A stretch of DNA of 6,374 nt from contig CALGRQ010000497.1 of NCBI GenBank assembly GCA_937880795.1, positions 1 to 6,374 of the forward strand, written 5' to 3'. Each line of letters begins with the position of its first letter. The stretch's first letter is position 1. Below, piece by piece: positions 1-6,374 of this stretch. A program made the translations under genes and the position numbers. The notes beneath the pieces are model-generated. The model was given only the letters and a program-made list of their open reading frames with translations. It was not told the origin of the DNA and made no database searches. Origin of the DNA: an uncultured Dyadobacter sp. (GTDB lineage Bacteria; Bacteroidota; Bacteroidia; Cytophagales; Spirosomataceae).

Positions 1-2238
1 ACTTGGTAGCTTGGTTAGATCCGAAATAACCGCATTTAAACCCACAGAAGGATAAAAGAATGACCAGTTGCTTTTCGGTAACGTCGAACTCCAATCGTTT
101 CTTCCTGTAATATCGAGGAAGATGGCGTCCTTATAGCTGATTTGCCCAAAACCATATAAAGAATTGATGTTACTGGGCCCGCCCACGCCATTGGAAGCCT
201 GTAAATATTGCGTATTGGAAAGCGTGAAGAAATTAGGAATGGTTAGTGTTGTTCCGGTATTTGCCGAAAGCGATGTATTACGATTGATAAGACTGTTACC
301 CCCTACGTTGACGTTGAACTTAAGGTCGTCCGAAAATTTATCCTGATAGGAAACCAGAAAGTCGTTGTTCAGACTCATGCTTTCCGAAGTGGAAACCCCA
401 AAGTAGCCATCTACCGGTGATACTTTCGATATACCTCCCTTAATTTCATTTTTATAGTTTTCAAATGTCCGATTGAGCGACGACCTTACCAATAGGCTCA
501 ATTTTTCATTGATGCTATATTTCAAACTTGCCAAAGCAGCCACGCGATCCCGAACCGAAGAACTTTTTATTCCATTCACGGCTGTATACGGATTGGTTTC
601 TACCAGCTCCGAAGAGCTCCATGTGTGGGTTACAGGAATTCCGAGATCGTTATAAAACTCATATATCTCCGCATCCTGTGTACGAATGTTTCGAGGTATA
701 CGGTAGGCATGGCGAAGCGGATTGCTATAATCGATCGACGTACCTAAGCCGTTTTTAATCTCCTGTCGCATGTAGGTAAGTTTACCATCAAGGATCAGCT
801 TTTTGCCCAATTGGTTGGAGAATCGAATATTGGCATTATGGCGGGACAAATCATTAAAAGGCACCACACCTGCTCCGTCGGTATAAGTGTAAGAAAAGTA
901 TGTCTGGCTTTTTTCACTACCTGTACTTACAGCCAGGTTGGTGGCCGAATTATGTCCCACTTTGAAAAAATCACGAACATTGTTGGGCTGGGCTGAAAAA
1001 GCATACGTTTTAGGTCCGTCCCATTTGGGGTTGTTAGACCAATGCGTCACTTCCTGGCCGTCCATTTTTGGTCCCCAATTGCTGGAACTGTTGCCTATAT
1101 ACTGGCCATTTAACCCTTGCCCGTATGTATCCTGATAATCAATGAGGATATTAGGAATTTCCAGGGTATAGGATTGGCTCACAGATACATCAAACCGACC
1201 CGCCGTATTGTCGCCACGTTTGGTGGTAACGACAATGGCCCCATTATTGGCCTGACTACCATACAGAGCCGCCGCATTAGGCCCCTTTAAAACCGTTATC
1301 GATTCTATATCGTCCGGATTGAGGTCTGACAAGTTTCCCGGCACACCATCCACAATATACAAAGGTTGACTATTACCGCTGATGGACCTGTTACCCCGTA
1401 GCACCACGCGTGAAGCACCACCCACTCCGGTGCTGGAAGTCTGAAAATTTAAACCTGCAACTTTACCGGCCAATGAGTTCAATACATTGTATTCGCGAGA
1501 TTTTGATATAGCATCCACATCTACTTTTTGGGTAGCATAGGTAAGGCTTTTCTTATCCCGCTCTATACCAAAAGCCGTTACAACCACCTCATCCAGCTTT
1601 TTCATGTCTTCGTCCAACGAAACATCCACAGACGAACGTCCTGCCACGGCCACCTCTTTACTCACAAAACCAATGGACGAAAATACCAGAATGGCATTGT
1701 TGTCCTGAACGTTCAGGCTAAATTGCCCTTTGGCATCGGTAACGGTACCCACAGAGGTACCCTTGACCAAAACACTCACACCCGGCAATCCGGTGTTATC
1801 CACCGAAGAAACTACTTTGCCCGAAATGTCAATGAGTTTTGCCTGTGTTTCAGATTTGTGCTCCATGATAACCCCAACACTTTGTCTTCTGACGCTGATG
1901 TTTTGGTTGATCTGCTGAAATTCTAATTTAGATGAGTTGGCAACGCTTGCTAAAACCTGAGCTACCGATGAAGTTCCCTTAGGTTTAGAAAATCGGTCTT
2001 TAAGAAATGAATCCTTGGCGTCGAAAGTAAAGACAAAATCTGTTTTGGACTCAATATCCTTAAAAACCTGGGAAACCAGTGCATTGCTATACTGCGTTCG
2101 AATGGAAACCTCGTGAATACTTTTCACCGACTCCGTGTCATTGGCCTTGGCAGTATAGACCAATAGCAACTGTAAAACAATGACCATGCACACATAACCT
2201 GCTCTCCCGGCAAGTTGCGAGTAAAGTAGTTTTTTCAT
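1..2238 (-). CDS. SusC-like TonB-dependent outer-membrane receptor with STN signalling domain (N-terminal 746 residues, cut by window edge)
   Basis: This gene encodes an outer-membrane active transporter of the SusC/RagA type, which imports oligomeric nutrients using TonB energy. The frame is open from the ATG at 2238 to base 1 with no stop. An in-frame stop (TAA at 2260-2262) lies upstream, and the next Met (M18) would destroy the signal peptide. Domains seen: a signal peptide of about 32 residues ending AKA; an STN domain at about 44-118; a carboxypeptidase-regulatory-like domain from about 137 to 213 (DISGKVV); a TonB-box-like segment DEVVVTAFG at 216-224; and a plug domain to about 342. 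The plug carries LYIVDGVPG (293-301), NPDDIESITVLKG (307-319) and ALYGSQANNGAIVVTTKRG (324-342). The barrel follows, with the SusC hallmark GRNDWSSTLP from 712. Such receptors usually exceed 1,000 residues, so several hundred are missing on the left. The STN domain and the upstream fecR and sigma genes mark it as a signalling receptor. The substrate is unknown. Confidence 0.96.
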   Translation of the reverse strand, partial: MKKLLYSQLAGRAGYVCMVIVLQLLLVYTAKANDTESVKSIHEVSIRTQYSNALVSQVFKDIESKTDFVFTFDAKDSFLKDRFSKPKGTSSVAQVLASVANSSKLEFQQINQNISVRRQSVGVIMEHKSETQAKLIDISGKVVSSVDNTGLPGVSVLVKGTSVGTVTDAKGQFSLNVQDNNAILVFSSIGFVSKEVAVAGRSSVDVSLDEDMKKLDEVVVTAFGIERDKKSLTYATQKVDVDAISKSREYNVLNSLAGKVAGLNFQTSSTGVGGASRVVLRGNRSISGNSQPLYIVDGVPGNLSDLNPDDIESITVLKGPNAAALYGSQANNGAIVVTTKRGDNTAGRFDVSVSQSYTLEIPNILIDYQDTYGQGLNGQYIGNSSSNWGPKMDGQEVTHWSNNPKWDGPKTYAFSAQPNNVRDFFKVGHNSATNLAVSTGSEKSQTYFSYTYTDGAGVVPFNDLSRHNANIRFSNQLGKKLILDGKLTYMRQEIKNGLGTSIDYSNPLRHAYRIPRNIRTQDAEIYEFYNDLGIPVTHTWSSSELVETNPYTAVNGIKSSSVRDRVAALASLKYSINEKLSLLVRSSLNRTFENYKNEIKGGISKVSPVDGYFGVSTSESMSLNNDFLVSYQDKFSDDLKFNVNVGGNSLINRNTSLSANTGTTLTIPNFFTLSNTQYLQASNGVGGPSNINSLYGFGQISYKDAIFLDITGRNDWSSTLPKSNWSFFYPSVGLNAVISDLTKLPS

Positions 2239-2272
2239 ACTTATTAAGGTTATAAAGGTTTAGGTTGCCCAA

Positions 2273-2299
2273 CATTGATAGACGGCCATTGTATCAATG
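2273..2299. repeat. Perfect 8-bp inverted repeat upstream of the receptor gene
   Basis: CATTGATA (2273-2280) and TATCAATG (2292-2299) are exact reverse complements separated by 11 bases. The dyad lies 35-61 bp before the receptor start codon and coincides with the promoter-like spacing noted there. It could be an operator for a dimeric regulator. As an RNA hairpin it has no following T-run on the minus strand, so it is a poor candidate for a fecR terminator. Confidence 0.5.
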
Positions 2300-2302
2300 C
2301 AA
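2273..2302 (-). promoter_or_regulatory. Candidate promoter of the SusC-like receptor gene
   Basis: Reading the minus strand, TTG (2302-2300) is followed by 19 bases and then TATCAATG (2280-2273). The Bacteroidota housekeeping promoter is described as TTG near -33 and TAnnTTTG near -7 with a spacer of about 19-21 bp. Here the spacer fits, and four of the six fixed positions of the -7 box match. A start site near 2266 would leave a leader of roughly 28 bases. Because a dedicated ECF sigma factor is encoded nearby, the real promoter could have a different consensus, so this is tentative. Confidence 0.35.
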
Positions 2303-2392
2303 AGCGCATTCGCGTGATATTTCGTCACGTTATTCAAGCATGCTCGGTATTCACTTGTTCATGAAGAGGGTTGACAGCAGTAACGGTGGGTA

Positions 2393-3406
2393 CTAGAATG
2401 ACAAAGACACCGTTTCTCCTTCAATTTTATACTGAAATTTCTTATTGAAACTCAAATCTTTAAGCACATTGTGCAGGCTTTCGTGCTGATACCTGGCCAT
2501 AATGTGCCAGTCGTCCGGTGCACTGCCCTTCACAACAATTTTCACGCCATACCATTTTTCAATCTTTCTGCAAAAACTTGAAAAATTCTCTTGTTTGAGG
2601 ACCAAAATCCCGTCCTTCCAACCCACCGTTTCATCGGCATCAAACTTTCTTGTTGCAAACACTGTATTACTTTCCGAAGCCACCAATTCCTGACCCGGCT
2701 TCAAGATCACAGTATGTGTTTTTTCTTTGTTTTCAACCTTAACCTTACCTTCTACCAGTGCAACTGTGGTTTCGGTTTCTCCCATCTCTTGGGCCACATT
2801 AAACGCTGTACCTAAGGCTTGTACGGTTACTCCATTCGCTTCTACAATAAAAGGCCGTTTGTGGTCTTTGACCACTTCAAAAAAAGCCTCTCCCTGCAAT
2901 CTGACATATCTTAGTGTATCCGAGAAATTTTCAGAAAACCCAATTGTACTACCTGCATTCAACCAGGCTTTGGTACCATCCGGCAAAAAGTATACCGATC
3001 TTTTCCCGGCAAGCGACTCCTTCTCGATCCAAACAGCCGGCTTTTCGGCCATCGATAATCTATTGGTTTCTAAACCTCCGCGGTAAAAGTACAGTCCGCC
3101 CATCACCAATATAAAAACTGCCGCAGCGGCTCTCCATGGAAACCGATATAGCTTTCGAAACAATGTCCCCTTTTCTTCCCCCTCACCCACCGCCACCTCC
3201 CAAATCTGGTCCCGAATTGCATCCATTCCGTCGTGATAATCCAAAGCAGGTGGCGCGTGCCACACTTTTTTGAGCTCGTCAAATACTTGCTTATTGAGAG
3301 GCGATGCCAATATCCATTCGTCAAGTTCTGCTTTTTCCTGCTCAGAGGCCACTCCGCTAAGATATTGTGCGATCAAATGATCAATATGTGAATATTTTGA
3401 GCTCAT
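2393..3406 (-). CDS. FecR-family transmembrane anti-sigma factor
   Basis: This 337-residue inner-membrane regulator would hold the ECF sigma factor in the cytoplasm and receive the signal from the receptor STN domain in the periplasm. Domain order: a cytoplasmic N-terminal helical region (about 5-75) with conserved-looking Trp31 and Trp49; a single membrane segment at about 92-108 (AAAAVFILVMGGLYFY) preceded by basic residues; and a periplasmic FecR domain at about 123-243. That domain carries the signature LPDGTKAWLNAGSTI (141-155), RLQGEAFFEV (169-178), RPFIVEANGVTVQALGTAFNV (begins 184) and LKPGQELV (235-242). A C-terminal DUF4974-type domain follows at about 262-335 (GWKDGILVL, FSSFCRKIEKWYGVKI). 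Length and order are normal for the Bacteroidota family and no residue looks broken. Unlike tightly coupled fecIR pairs, it lies 417 bp from the sigma gene, so it may have its own promoter. The receptor gene starts 154 bp downstream on the same strand. Confidence 0.96.
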   Translation of the reverse strand: MSSKYSHIDHLIAQYLSGVASEQEKAELDEWILASPLNKQVFDELKKVWHAPPALDYHDGMDAIRDQIWEVAVGEGEEKGTLFRKLYRFPWRAAAAVFILVMGGLYFYRGGLETNRLSMAEKPAVWIEKESLAGKRSVYFLPDGTKAWLNAGSTIGFSENFSDTLRYVRLQGEAFFEVVKDHKRPFIVEANGVTVQALGTAFNVAQEMGETETTVALVEGKVKVENKEKTHTVILKPGQELVASESNTVFATRKFDADETVGWKDGILVLKQENFSSFCRKIEKWYGVKIVVKGSAPDDWHIMARYQHESLHNVLKDLSFNKKFQYKIEGETVSLSF

Positions 3407-3560
3407 AAATTCTGGTTTATACTCCTATAACTCTCAGCGAAATCAAAACCCGTAATGACTTTAAAACTTTTTTATTATTTTTTTCAAGTACACCCAAATG
3501 CCGCATTCGCAACGCCTGCATTCATATTAGATTGTCAGAAAGACACATGTAAATTGACTT

Positions 3561-3582
3561 AATGGCCGTTACTTGGGCCATT
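3561..3582. repeat. 7-bp inverted repeat (hairpin) in the sigma-fecR gap
   Basis: AATGGCC (3561-3567) and GGCCATT (3576-3582) are exact reverse complements around an 8-base loop. It has the more GC-rich stem of the two hairpins in this gap. On the minus strand it is followed by AAGTCAATTT, with no proper T-run, so it is not a classic intrinsic terminator. It may pause transcription, stabilise the sigma mRNA end, or bind a protein. Confidence 0.4.
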
Positions 3583-3606
3583 TCGTTCTTTACTATTTGT
3601 AAAACT

Positions 3607-3626
3607 AACGTATTGCAATATACGTT
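3607..3626. repeat. 7-bp inverted repeat, possible weak terminator or operator
   Basis: AACGTAT (3607-3613) and ATACGTT (3620-3626) are exact reverse complements with a 6-base spacer that is itself nearly palindromic. Reading the minus strand, the element ends in AGTTTTAC, giving a short T-run about 200 bases after the sigma stop codon. A weak AT-rich terminator or a DNA-binding site are both possible. Confidence 0.35.
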
Positions 3627-3823
3627 CATGAATTTTGTATACCTTTAATTACTTATTTTCCATCAGTACATGGTCAGAAGCCCCCCGACTTTGGTATACT
3701 GGAAACCAACACGGTTAGTTCTCCAATTGGGCATGAAGATGCATCCCCAACGTATAAAAATCTACGGCTGGCGGTGAGGTACGTTTAATTTGTATAGGAT
3801 GGAATAGTATTCAGGTAAAATAT

Positions 3824-4417
3824 TTAAACCGACTTTATCCGATTTTTACGAGCAAGCTCCGCACCCAAGTAGTTTTCAATGCCCTCTCGCAGTTCATTTA
3901 GGGCAAGCTTTAAATGCACCTCCACGGTACGCTCCGATATGTCCATGAGTTCTGCCACTTGCCGATAACTCATGCCCTCCTCTCTGATAAACTGAAACAC
4001 CATCTTTCTTTTTGGCGCAAATCCCTGGATGATGCGCTGTATGGTGTCTTGCAACTCCTGGCCCTCCATGGCCTCATGCGGACTGGTTACTGCCAGGGAA
4101 TTCAGGACAATTTCATTGGAATCAAACAAATAGGGATTTTCTCGTTGTTGTTTCTTGATGGAAGTAAGGGCTTTATTTTTTATGGAGAAGAAGAGATAAG
4201 ATTCGAAATGATCCAGAGAAAAGACTTTTTTGCGATGGATGAGTATGTTGGTGAGTACATCCGCAACAACATCTTCTGCCTGCGGCAGCGCATCTACATA
4301 ATTACGTGCAAACTGAAGAAGCTTGGTATAATAATGTTTAAAGAAAATATCAAACGCCTTCTTGTCCCCCTCGGCAATTTGATTAAAACATTGCCTTTTT
4401 GATTCTGAATCTATCAT
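3824..4417 (-). CDS. FecI-like ECF RNA polymerase sigma factor
   Basis: This 197-residue sigma-70 family protein of the extracytoplasmic-function class would direct RNA polymerase to the receptor operon once released by FecR. Region 2 lies at about 18-85, with the FFKHYYTKLLQFA helix and the AEDVVADVL core (47-55) that contacts polymerase and the -10 element. Region 4 lies at about 120-177, with PKRKMVFQFIREEGMSY followed by the helix-turn-helix VAELMDISERTVEVHLKLAL that reads the -35 element. There is no region 1 or 3 and no C-terminal extension, as expected for this class. The gene context (sigma, FecR, SusC) matches the Bacteroidota FecI-like group. The AAGGGG just before the ATG is too close to act as a normally spaced ribosome-binding site, but the first in-frame ATG gives the usual N-terminus. 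It is transcribed divergently from the hydrolase-transporter pair. Confidence 0.96.
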   Translation of the reverse strand: MIDSESKRQCFNQIAEGDKKAFDIFFKHYYTKLLQFARNYVDALPQAEDVVADVLTNILIHRKKVFSLDHFESYLFFSIKNKALTSIKKQQRENPYLFDSNEIVLNSLAVTSPHEAMEGQELQDTIQRIIQGFAPKRKMVFQFIREEGMSYRQVAELMDISERTVEVHLKLALNELREGIENYLGAELARKNRIKSV

Positions 4418-4865
4418 CCCCTTAAAAGATTTGAACTATAATGGTAAGTATGCATATGTGTCATGCCAAAGCCGAAACATCCTGGCATTGTTGTAATGAG
4501 GATGTGCAATCATCAAGCGCAGAAGTACCCGAATACATGTTGTTCGAAAAAATTAAAATATCACATGAATTAAGATGTGCATTAGAGTAAAAAGCTACCC
4601 ATCAGGACTCTATTTAGAAAAATAATATAGCCTAAAATCGAATATATATAAAATACTGGATGGTTAAGAGCAAAAAACAAAAGCGAATATTTTCTACTAT
4701 TATTTCATAACCTATTTTTATTTGGTGGTTAAGGTATAAACATATTTTAGATTAAAAAAATATTTTCTTGCATTAAAAACTATATCTGTTTTTGTCACTT
4801 TTCCCTTACGGGTTTTGAATTGGATGTGGGTTATAGGAACGTAAAAAACCACTTAACCAAATCTC
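4418..4865. other. 448-bp AT-rich divergent intergenic region
   Basis: No gene is visible. The region must hold the promoter for the leftward sigma gene and for the rightward hydrolase-transporter pair. The part from about 4540 to 4800 is strikingly AT-rich. A 6-bp inverted repeat (ATGCCA 4463-4468, TGGCAT 4483-4488) lies about 50 bp before the sigma start. GGTTAAG occurs at 4662-4668 and 4727-4733 and inverted at 4852-4858. I found no TAnnTTTG box for the sigma gene. Confidence 0.7.
4722..4750 (+). promoter_or_regulatory. Candidate promoter of the hydrolase-transporter operon
   Basis: TTG (4722-4724) is followed by 18 bases and then TATTTTAG (4743-4750). This matches five of the six fixed positions of the Bacteroidota -7 box TAnnTTTG, with a spacer one base shorter than the usual 19-21. 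Transcription would begin near 4757, giving a leader of about 110 bases before the ATG at 4866. The region is very AT-rich, so chance matches are likely and this call is tentative. Confidence 0.35.
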
Positions 4866-5612
4866 ATGCGATACGAATTAATGTACCCTTCGGACATCCG
4901 AAAGGCCATAGAAACACATACCCCGGTAGTACTTGCGCTGGGTGTGCTGGAATACCACGGCGAACATTTGACAACGGGTGTCGATACGCTGGTGATTGTC
5001 CGGGCATTTGAATTACTCGAAAAGGAACTACCCATGGTGATACTCCCACCATTCTATTATGGAGCGAGCAGCTTTGCAGTGGAACCTCCGGAAAAAAAGG
5101 GAAGTGTTCATACCGGACCTGAAATTTTGTATCCTTTTGCCCAAAATTTATTTACGAATTTATTAAGAATCGGTTTTCGGAATATTCATGTTTTTGTTCA
5201 CCACCAAAGTGAGAATTTCACAGCAGGTATGCCCACTGATCTTTCCTTTAAACTGGCAGCAAGACAAGCTACATTTTCCTTTTTAGAAAAAGAACGAGGT
5301 GAAGGATGGTGGGGAGATGCCAGCTCATCAAACTATTACGAACAACACACACAGGGTAGCGATCCTTTTAACTGGATCCGTATACACCCTTTTTTAAGTC
5401 CGCAAATTCAAGCCGAATATCCCATTGACCACGCAGGCAAACTGGAAACTGCGCTCATGATGGCTTTATGCCCGGAAGGAGTGGATATGGAGCAATTTAA
5501 GACGGGTACCTGGTATACCGAAACCGCTCCACAGGCTAGTTTGGAATATGGAAACAAGGTAAAGGAACTCATTCTCAATCACCTCAGAACAACGTTAACC
5601 TATCATGAATAA
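4866..5612 (+). CDS. Creatininase-family metal-dependent hydrolase, substrate unknown
   Basis: This 248-residue cytoplasmic protein has the creatininase fold signature. Members of the family are binuclear-metal amidohydrolases such as creatinine amidohydrolase, the mycofactocin peptidase MftE and formamide hydrolases of flavin synthesis, so the family alone does not give the substrate. LALGVLEYHGEHLTTGVD (23-40) supplies Glu29, His31 and Asp40 with the exact spacing of creatininase Glu34, His36 and Asp45. PPFYYGAS (61-68) and GSVHTGPE (79-86) follow. DHAGKLETALMMAL (188-201) matches the HAxxxET motif, with His189 and Glu194. The usual NGHxxN motif reads HHQSEN (112-117), so the expected metal His position is Gln114, while Glu116 is kept. 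A Trp-rich insert (about 145-172) probably lines the substrate pocket. The ATG at 4866 is the first possible start after an in-frame stop at 4854. No signal peptide is seen. The end overlaps the transporter start by 8 bp. Confidence 0.88.
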   Translation: MRYELMYPSDIRKAIETHTPVVLALGVLEYHGEHLTTGVDTLVIVRAFELLEKELPMVILPPFYYGASSFAVEPPEKKGSVHTGPEILYPFAQNLFTNLLRIGFRNIHVFVHHQSENFTAGMPTDLSFKLAARQATFSFLEKERGEGWWGDASSSNYYEQHTQGSDPFNWIRIHPFLSPQIQAEYPIDHAGKLETALMMALCPEGVDMEQFKTGTWYTETAPQASLEYGNKVKELILNHLRTTLTYHE

Positions 5613-6374
5613 CAATAAGACACCACTCCTACCCATGCTCATCATTGGCAGCATGTACGTTATTCTTGGCTTTTCGGTGGGTATTAACGCCTTTTTCATC
5701 CCATTTGTTCAAGAAGCTTTTGAGGTTTCCACGGCTGCTTCCTACCTCATCATGACGGCCACATTTTCGGCCTATGTATTGTTCGGAGTCCCATCCGGTA
5801 GAGTACTTACGCTCTGGGGTTATAAAAAAGGGATCAGTATTTCCTTTATCATTATTGCCTTGGGTTTTTTCCTTATAGGATATTCCGCCGAGCTCGTCAA
5901 CTTTCTCGTTTTTCTACTGGCTCTATTTATTATTGGAATCGGGCAAACGCTTCTCACCGGCGCCATCAATTCGTATGTAACCATATTAGGACCGGCCGAA
6001 AGTGCCGCAAGCCGCATCAGTACGATGGGCATTGCAGACAAGCTCGCTCTGGCTGGTGCTTCCCTCATCCTGGGTTTGTTTCTTGATCTGAGTGACGTAA
6101 AACTGATTGACGCCATTGTTCCGTTTTATATCATTGGTGGTATACTAATTGTGGTGGGAATTTTGTCGCTTTACGCACCACTTCCCGAACTGAAAGCACC
6201 GGGAGAAGATGAACCCGAAGACAGTATAGATGAGATTTCCACCTATGCCAATCACAAGACCAGTATACTTCAGATCCCACACGTATTGTTGGGTGTGCTT
6301 GCCATTTTTTTCGATGTCGGCGTGGAAATTATAGCCCTGGGCTCTATCAATGATTACGCCAAAGTACTCGGGTT
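5605..6374 (+). CDS. MFS transporter, FucP-like (FHS) family (N-terminal 256 residues, cut by window edge)
   Basis: This inner-membrane secondary transporter belongs to the group that includes the fucose/H+ symporter FucP and glucose/galactose transporters. The ATG at 5605 lies inside the end of the hydrolase gene, an 8-bp overlap that suggests translational coupling. The frame stays open to the right edge. Membrane segments are visible at about 10-33, 47-68, 75-93, 97-118, 143-160 and 169-191. A charged central loop (about 192-222, rich in Glu and Asp) then leads to a seventh segment. FHS family marks are GYKKGI (72-77), NSYVTILGPAESAASRIS (122-139) and FFDVGVEIIALGSINDY (235-251). Ala29 and Thr118 sit where FucP has its essential Asp46 and Glu135, and the QxxN pair after the Arg is GxxD here. 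A sugar or sugar-derived substrate is likely, but the specificity and the coupling ion are open. About 150-200 residues are missing. Confidence 0.9.
   Translation, partial: MNNNKTPLLPMLIIGSMYVILGFSVGINAFFIPFVQEAFEVSTAASYLIMTATFSAYVLFGVPSGRVLTLWGYKKGISISFIIIALGFFLIGYSAELVNFLVFLLALFIIGIGQTLLTGAINSYVTILGPAESAASRISTMGIADKLALAGASLILGLFLDLSDVKLIDAIVPFYIIGGILIVVGILSLYAPLPELKAPGEDEPEDSIDEISTYANHKTSILQIPHVLLGVLAIFFDVGVEIIALGSINDYAKVLG

Larger units (their letters stand above)
3407..3823. other. 417-bp noncoding gap between sigma and fecR genes
   Basis: I see no convincing gene here. The gap holds two inverted repeats (listed separately) and, close to fecR, a T-rich run at about 3468-3484 that reads as A-tracts on the coding strand about 60-80 bp before the fecR start. 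No TAnnTTTG box was found on the minus strand in this gap. The longest small frame I noticed is a 35-codon plus-strand one (3670-3777), which has no ribosome-binding site and no recognisable product. Confidence 0.7.

Noticed and set aside
1528..1926. 132-codon plus-strand open frame
   Set aside because: It lies antisense to the well-conserved STN, carboxypeptidase-like and plug regions of the receptor gene, and its translation resembles no protein.
2313..2329. CGTGA-N7-TCACG dyad resembling a CRP-type site
   Set aside because: The spacer is 7 rather than the 6 bases of a CRP site and the outer bases do not match TGTGA/TCACA. The arms are only 5 bp, so chance is likely.
2727..3086. 119-codon plus-strand open frame
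   Set aside because: It is antisense to the FecR periplasmic domain and explained by codon use of the real gene.
3639..3647. TATACCTTTA, close to a TAnnTTTG box on the plus strand
   Set aside because: No TTG lies at a suitable distance upstream and no convincing plus-strand gene follows.
3670..3777. 35-codon plus-strand frame in the sigma-fecR gap
   Set aside because: It has no ribosome-binding site, no recognisable domain, and a length easily reached by chance. Conservation in relatives would be needed to revive it.
3914..4402. 162-codon plus-strand open frame
   Set aside because: It is fully antisense to the sigma-factor gene, which has clear region 2 and region 4 motifs. The antisense product has no domain features.
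5820..6116. 98-codon minus-strand open frame
   Set aside because: It is antisense to the membrane segments of the MFS transporter, whose family motifs are clear.

Overview
The window looks like chromosomal DNA of a Bacteroidota bacterium, probably Cytophagales-like, although the order is a guess. The evidence is a SusC-type TonB-dependent receptor that begins with an STN signalling domain, a FecR anti-sigma factor with the Bacteroidota-type C-terminal domain, and a FecI-like ECF sigma factor. Leader regions are AT-rich and lack good Shine-Dalgarno sequences.

Layout. Three genes lie on the minus strand and are read right to left. They are an ECF sigma factor (3824-4417), a FecR-type transmembrane anti-sigma factor (2393-3406), and the first 746 residues of a SusC-like outer-membrane receptor (1-2238, running off the left edge). 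A 417-bp gap with two inverted repeats separates the sigma and fecR genes. A 154-bp gap carrying an 8-bp inverted repeat and a promoter-like sequence separates fecR from the receptor gene. A 448-bp AT-rich divergent region (4418-4865) separates this cluster from two plus-strand genes: a creatininase-family metal hydrolase (4866-5612) and, overlapping it by 8 bp, an MFS transporter of the FucP-like (FHS) family (5605 to the right edge, incomplete).

How the parts may work together. The minus-strand trio matches the known cell-surface signalling design. A substrate bound by the receptor is sensed through its STN domain, FecR relays this across the inner membrane, and the released sigma factor transcribes the receptor operon. 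A SusD-like lipoprotein gene would be expected beyond the left edge. The plus-strand pair looks like a translationally coupled inner-membrane uptake and hydrolysis module. Facing away from the receptor cluster, it may handle the same nutrient, but this is inference and the substrate cannot be read from the sequence.

Nothing here requires an entirely new system. The points most worth checking are the altered metal-ligand motif in the creatininase-like enzyme, the replaced acidic residues in the transporter, the inverted repeat at the receptor promoter, and a similar short motif in front of both the receptor and the hydrolase genes. I saw no RNA genes, insertion sequences or CRISPR arrays.
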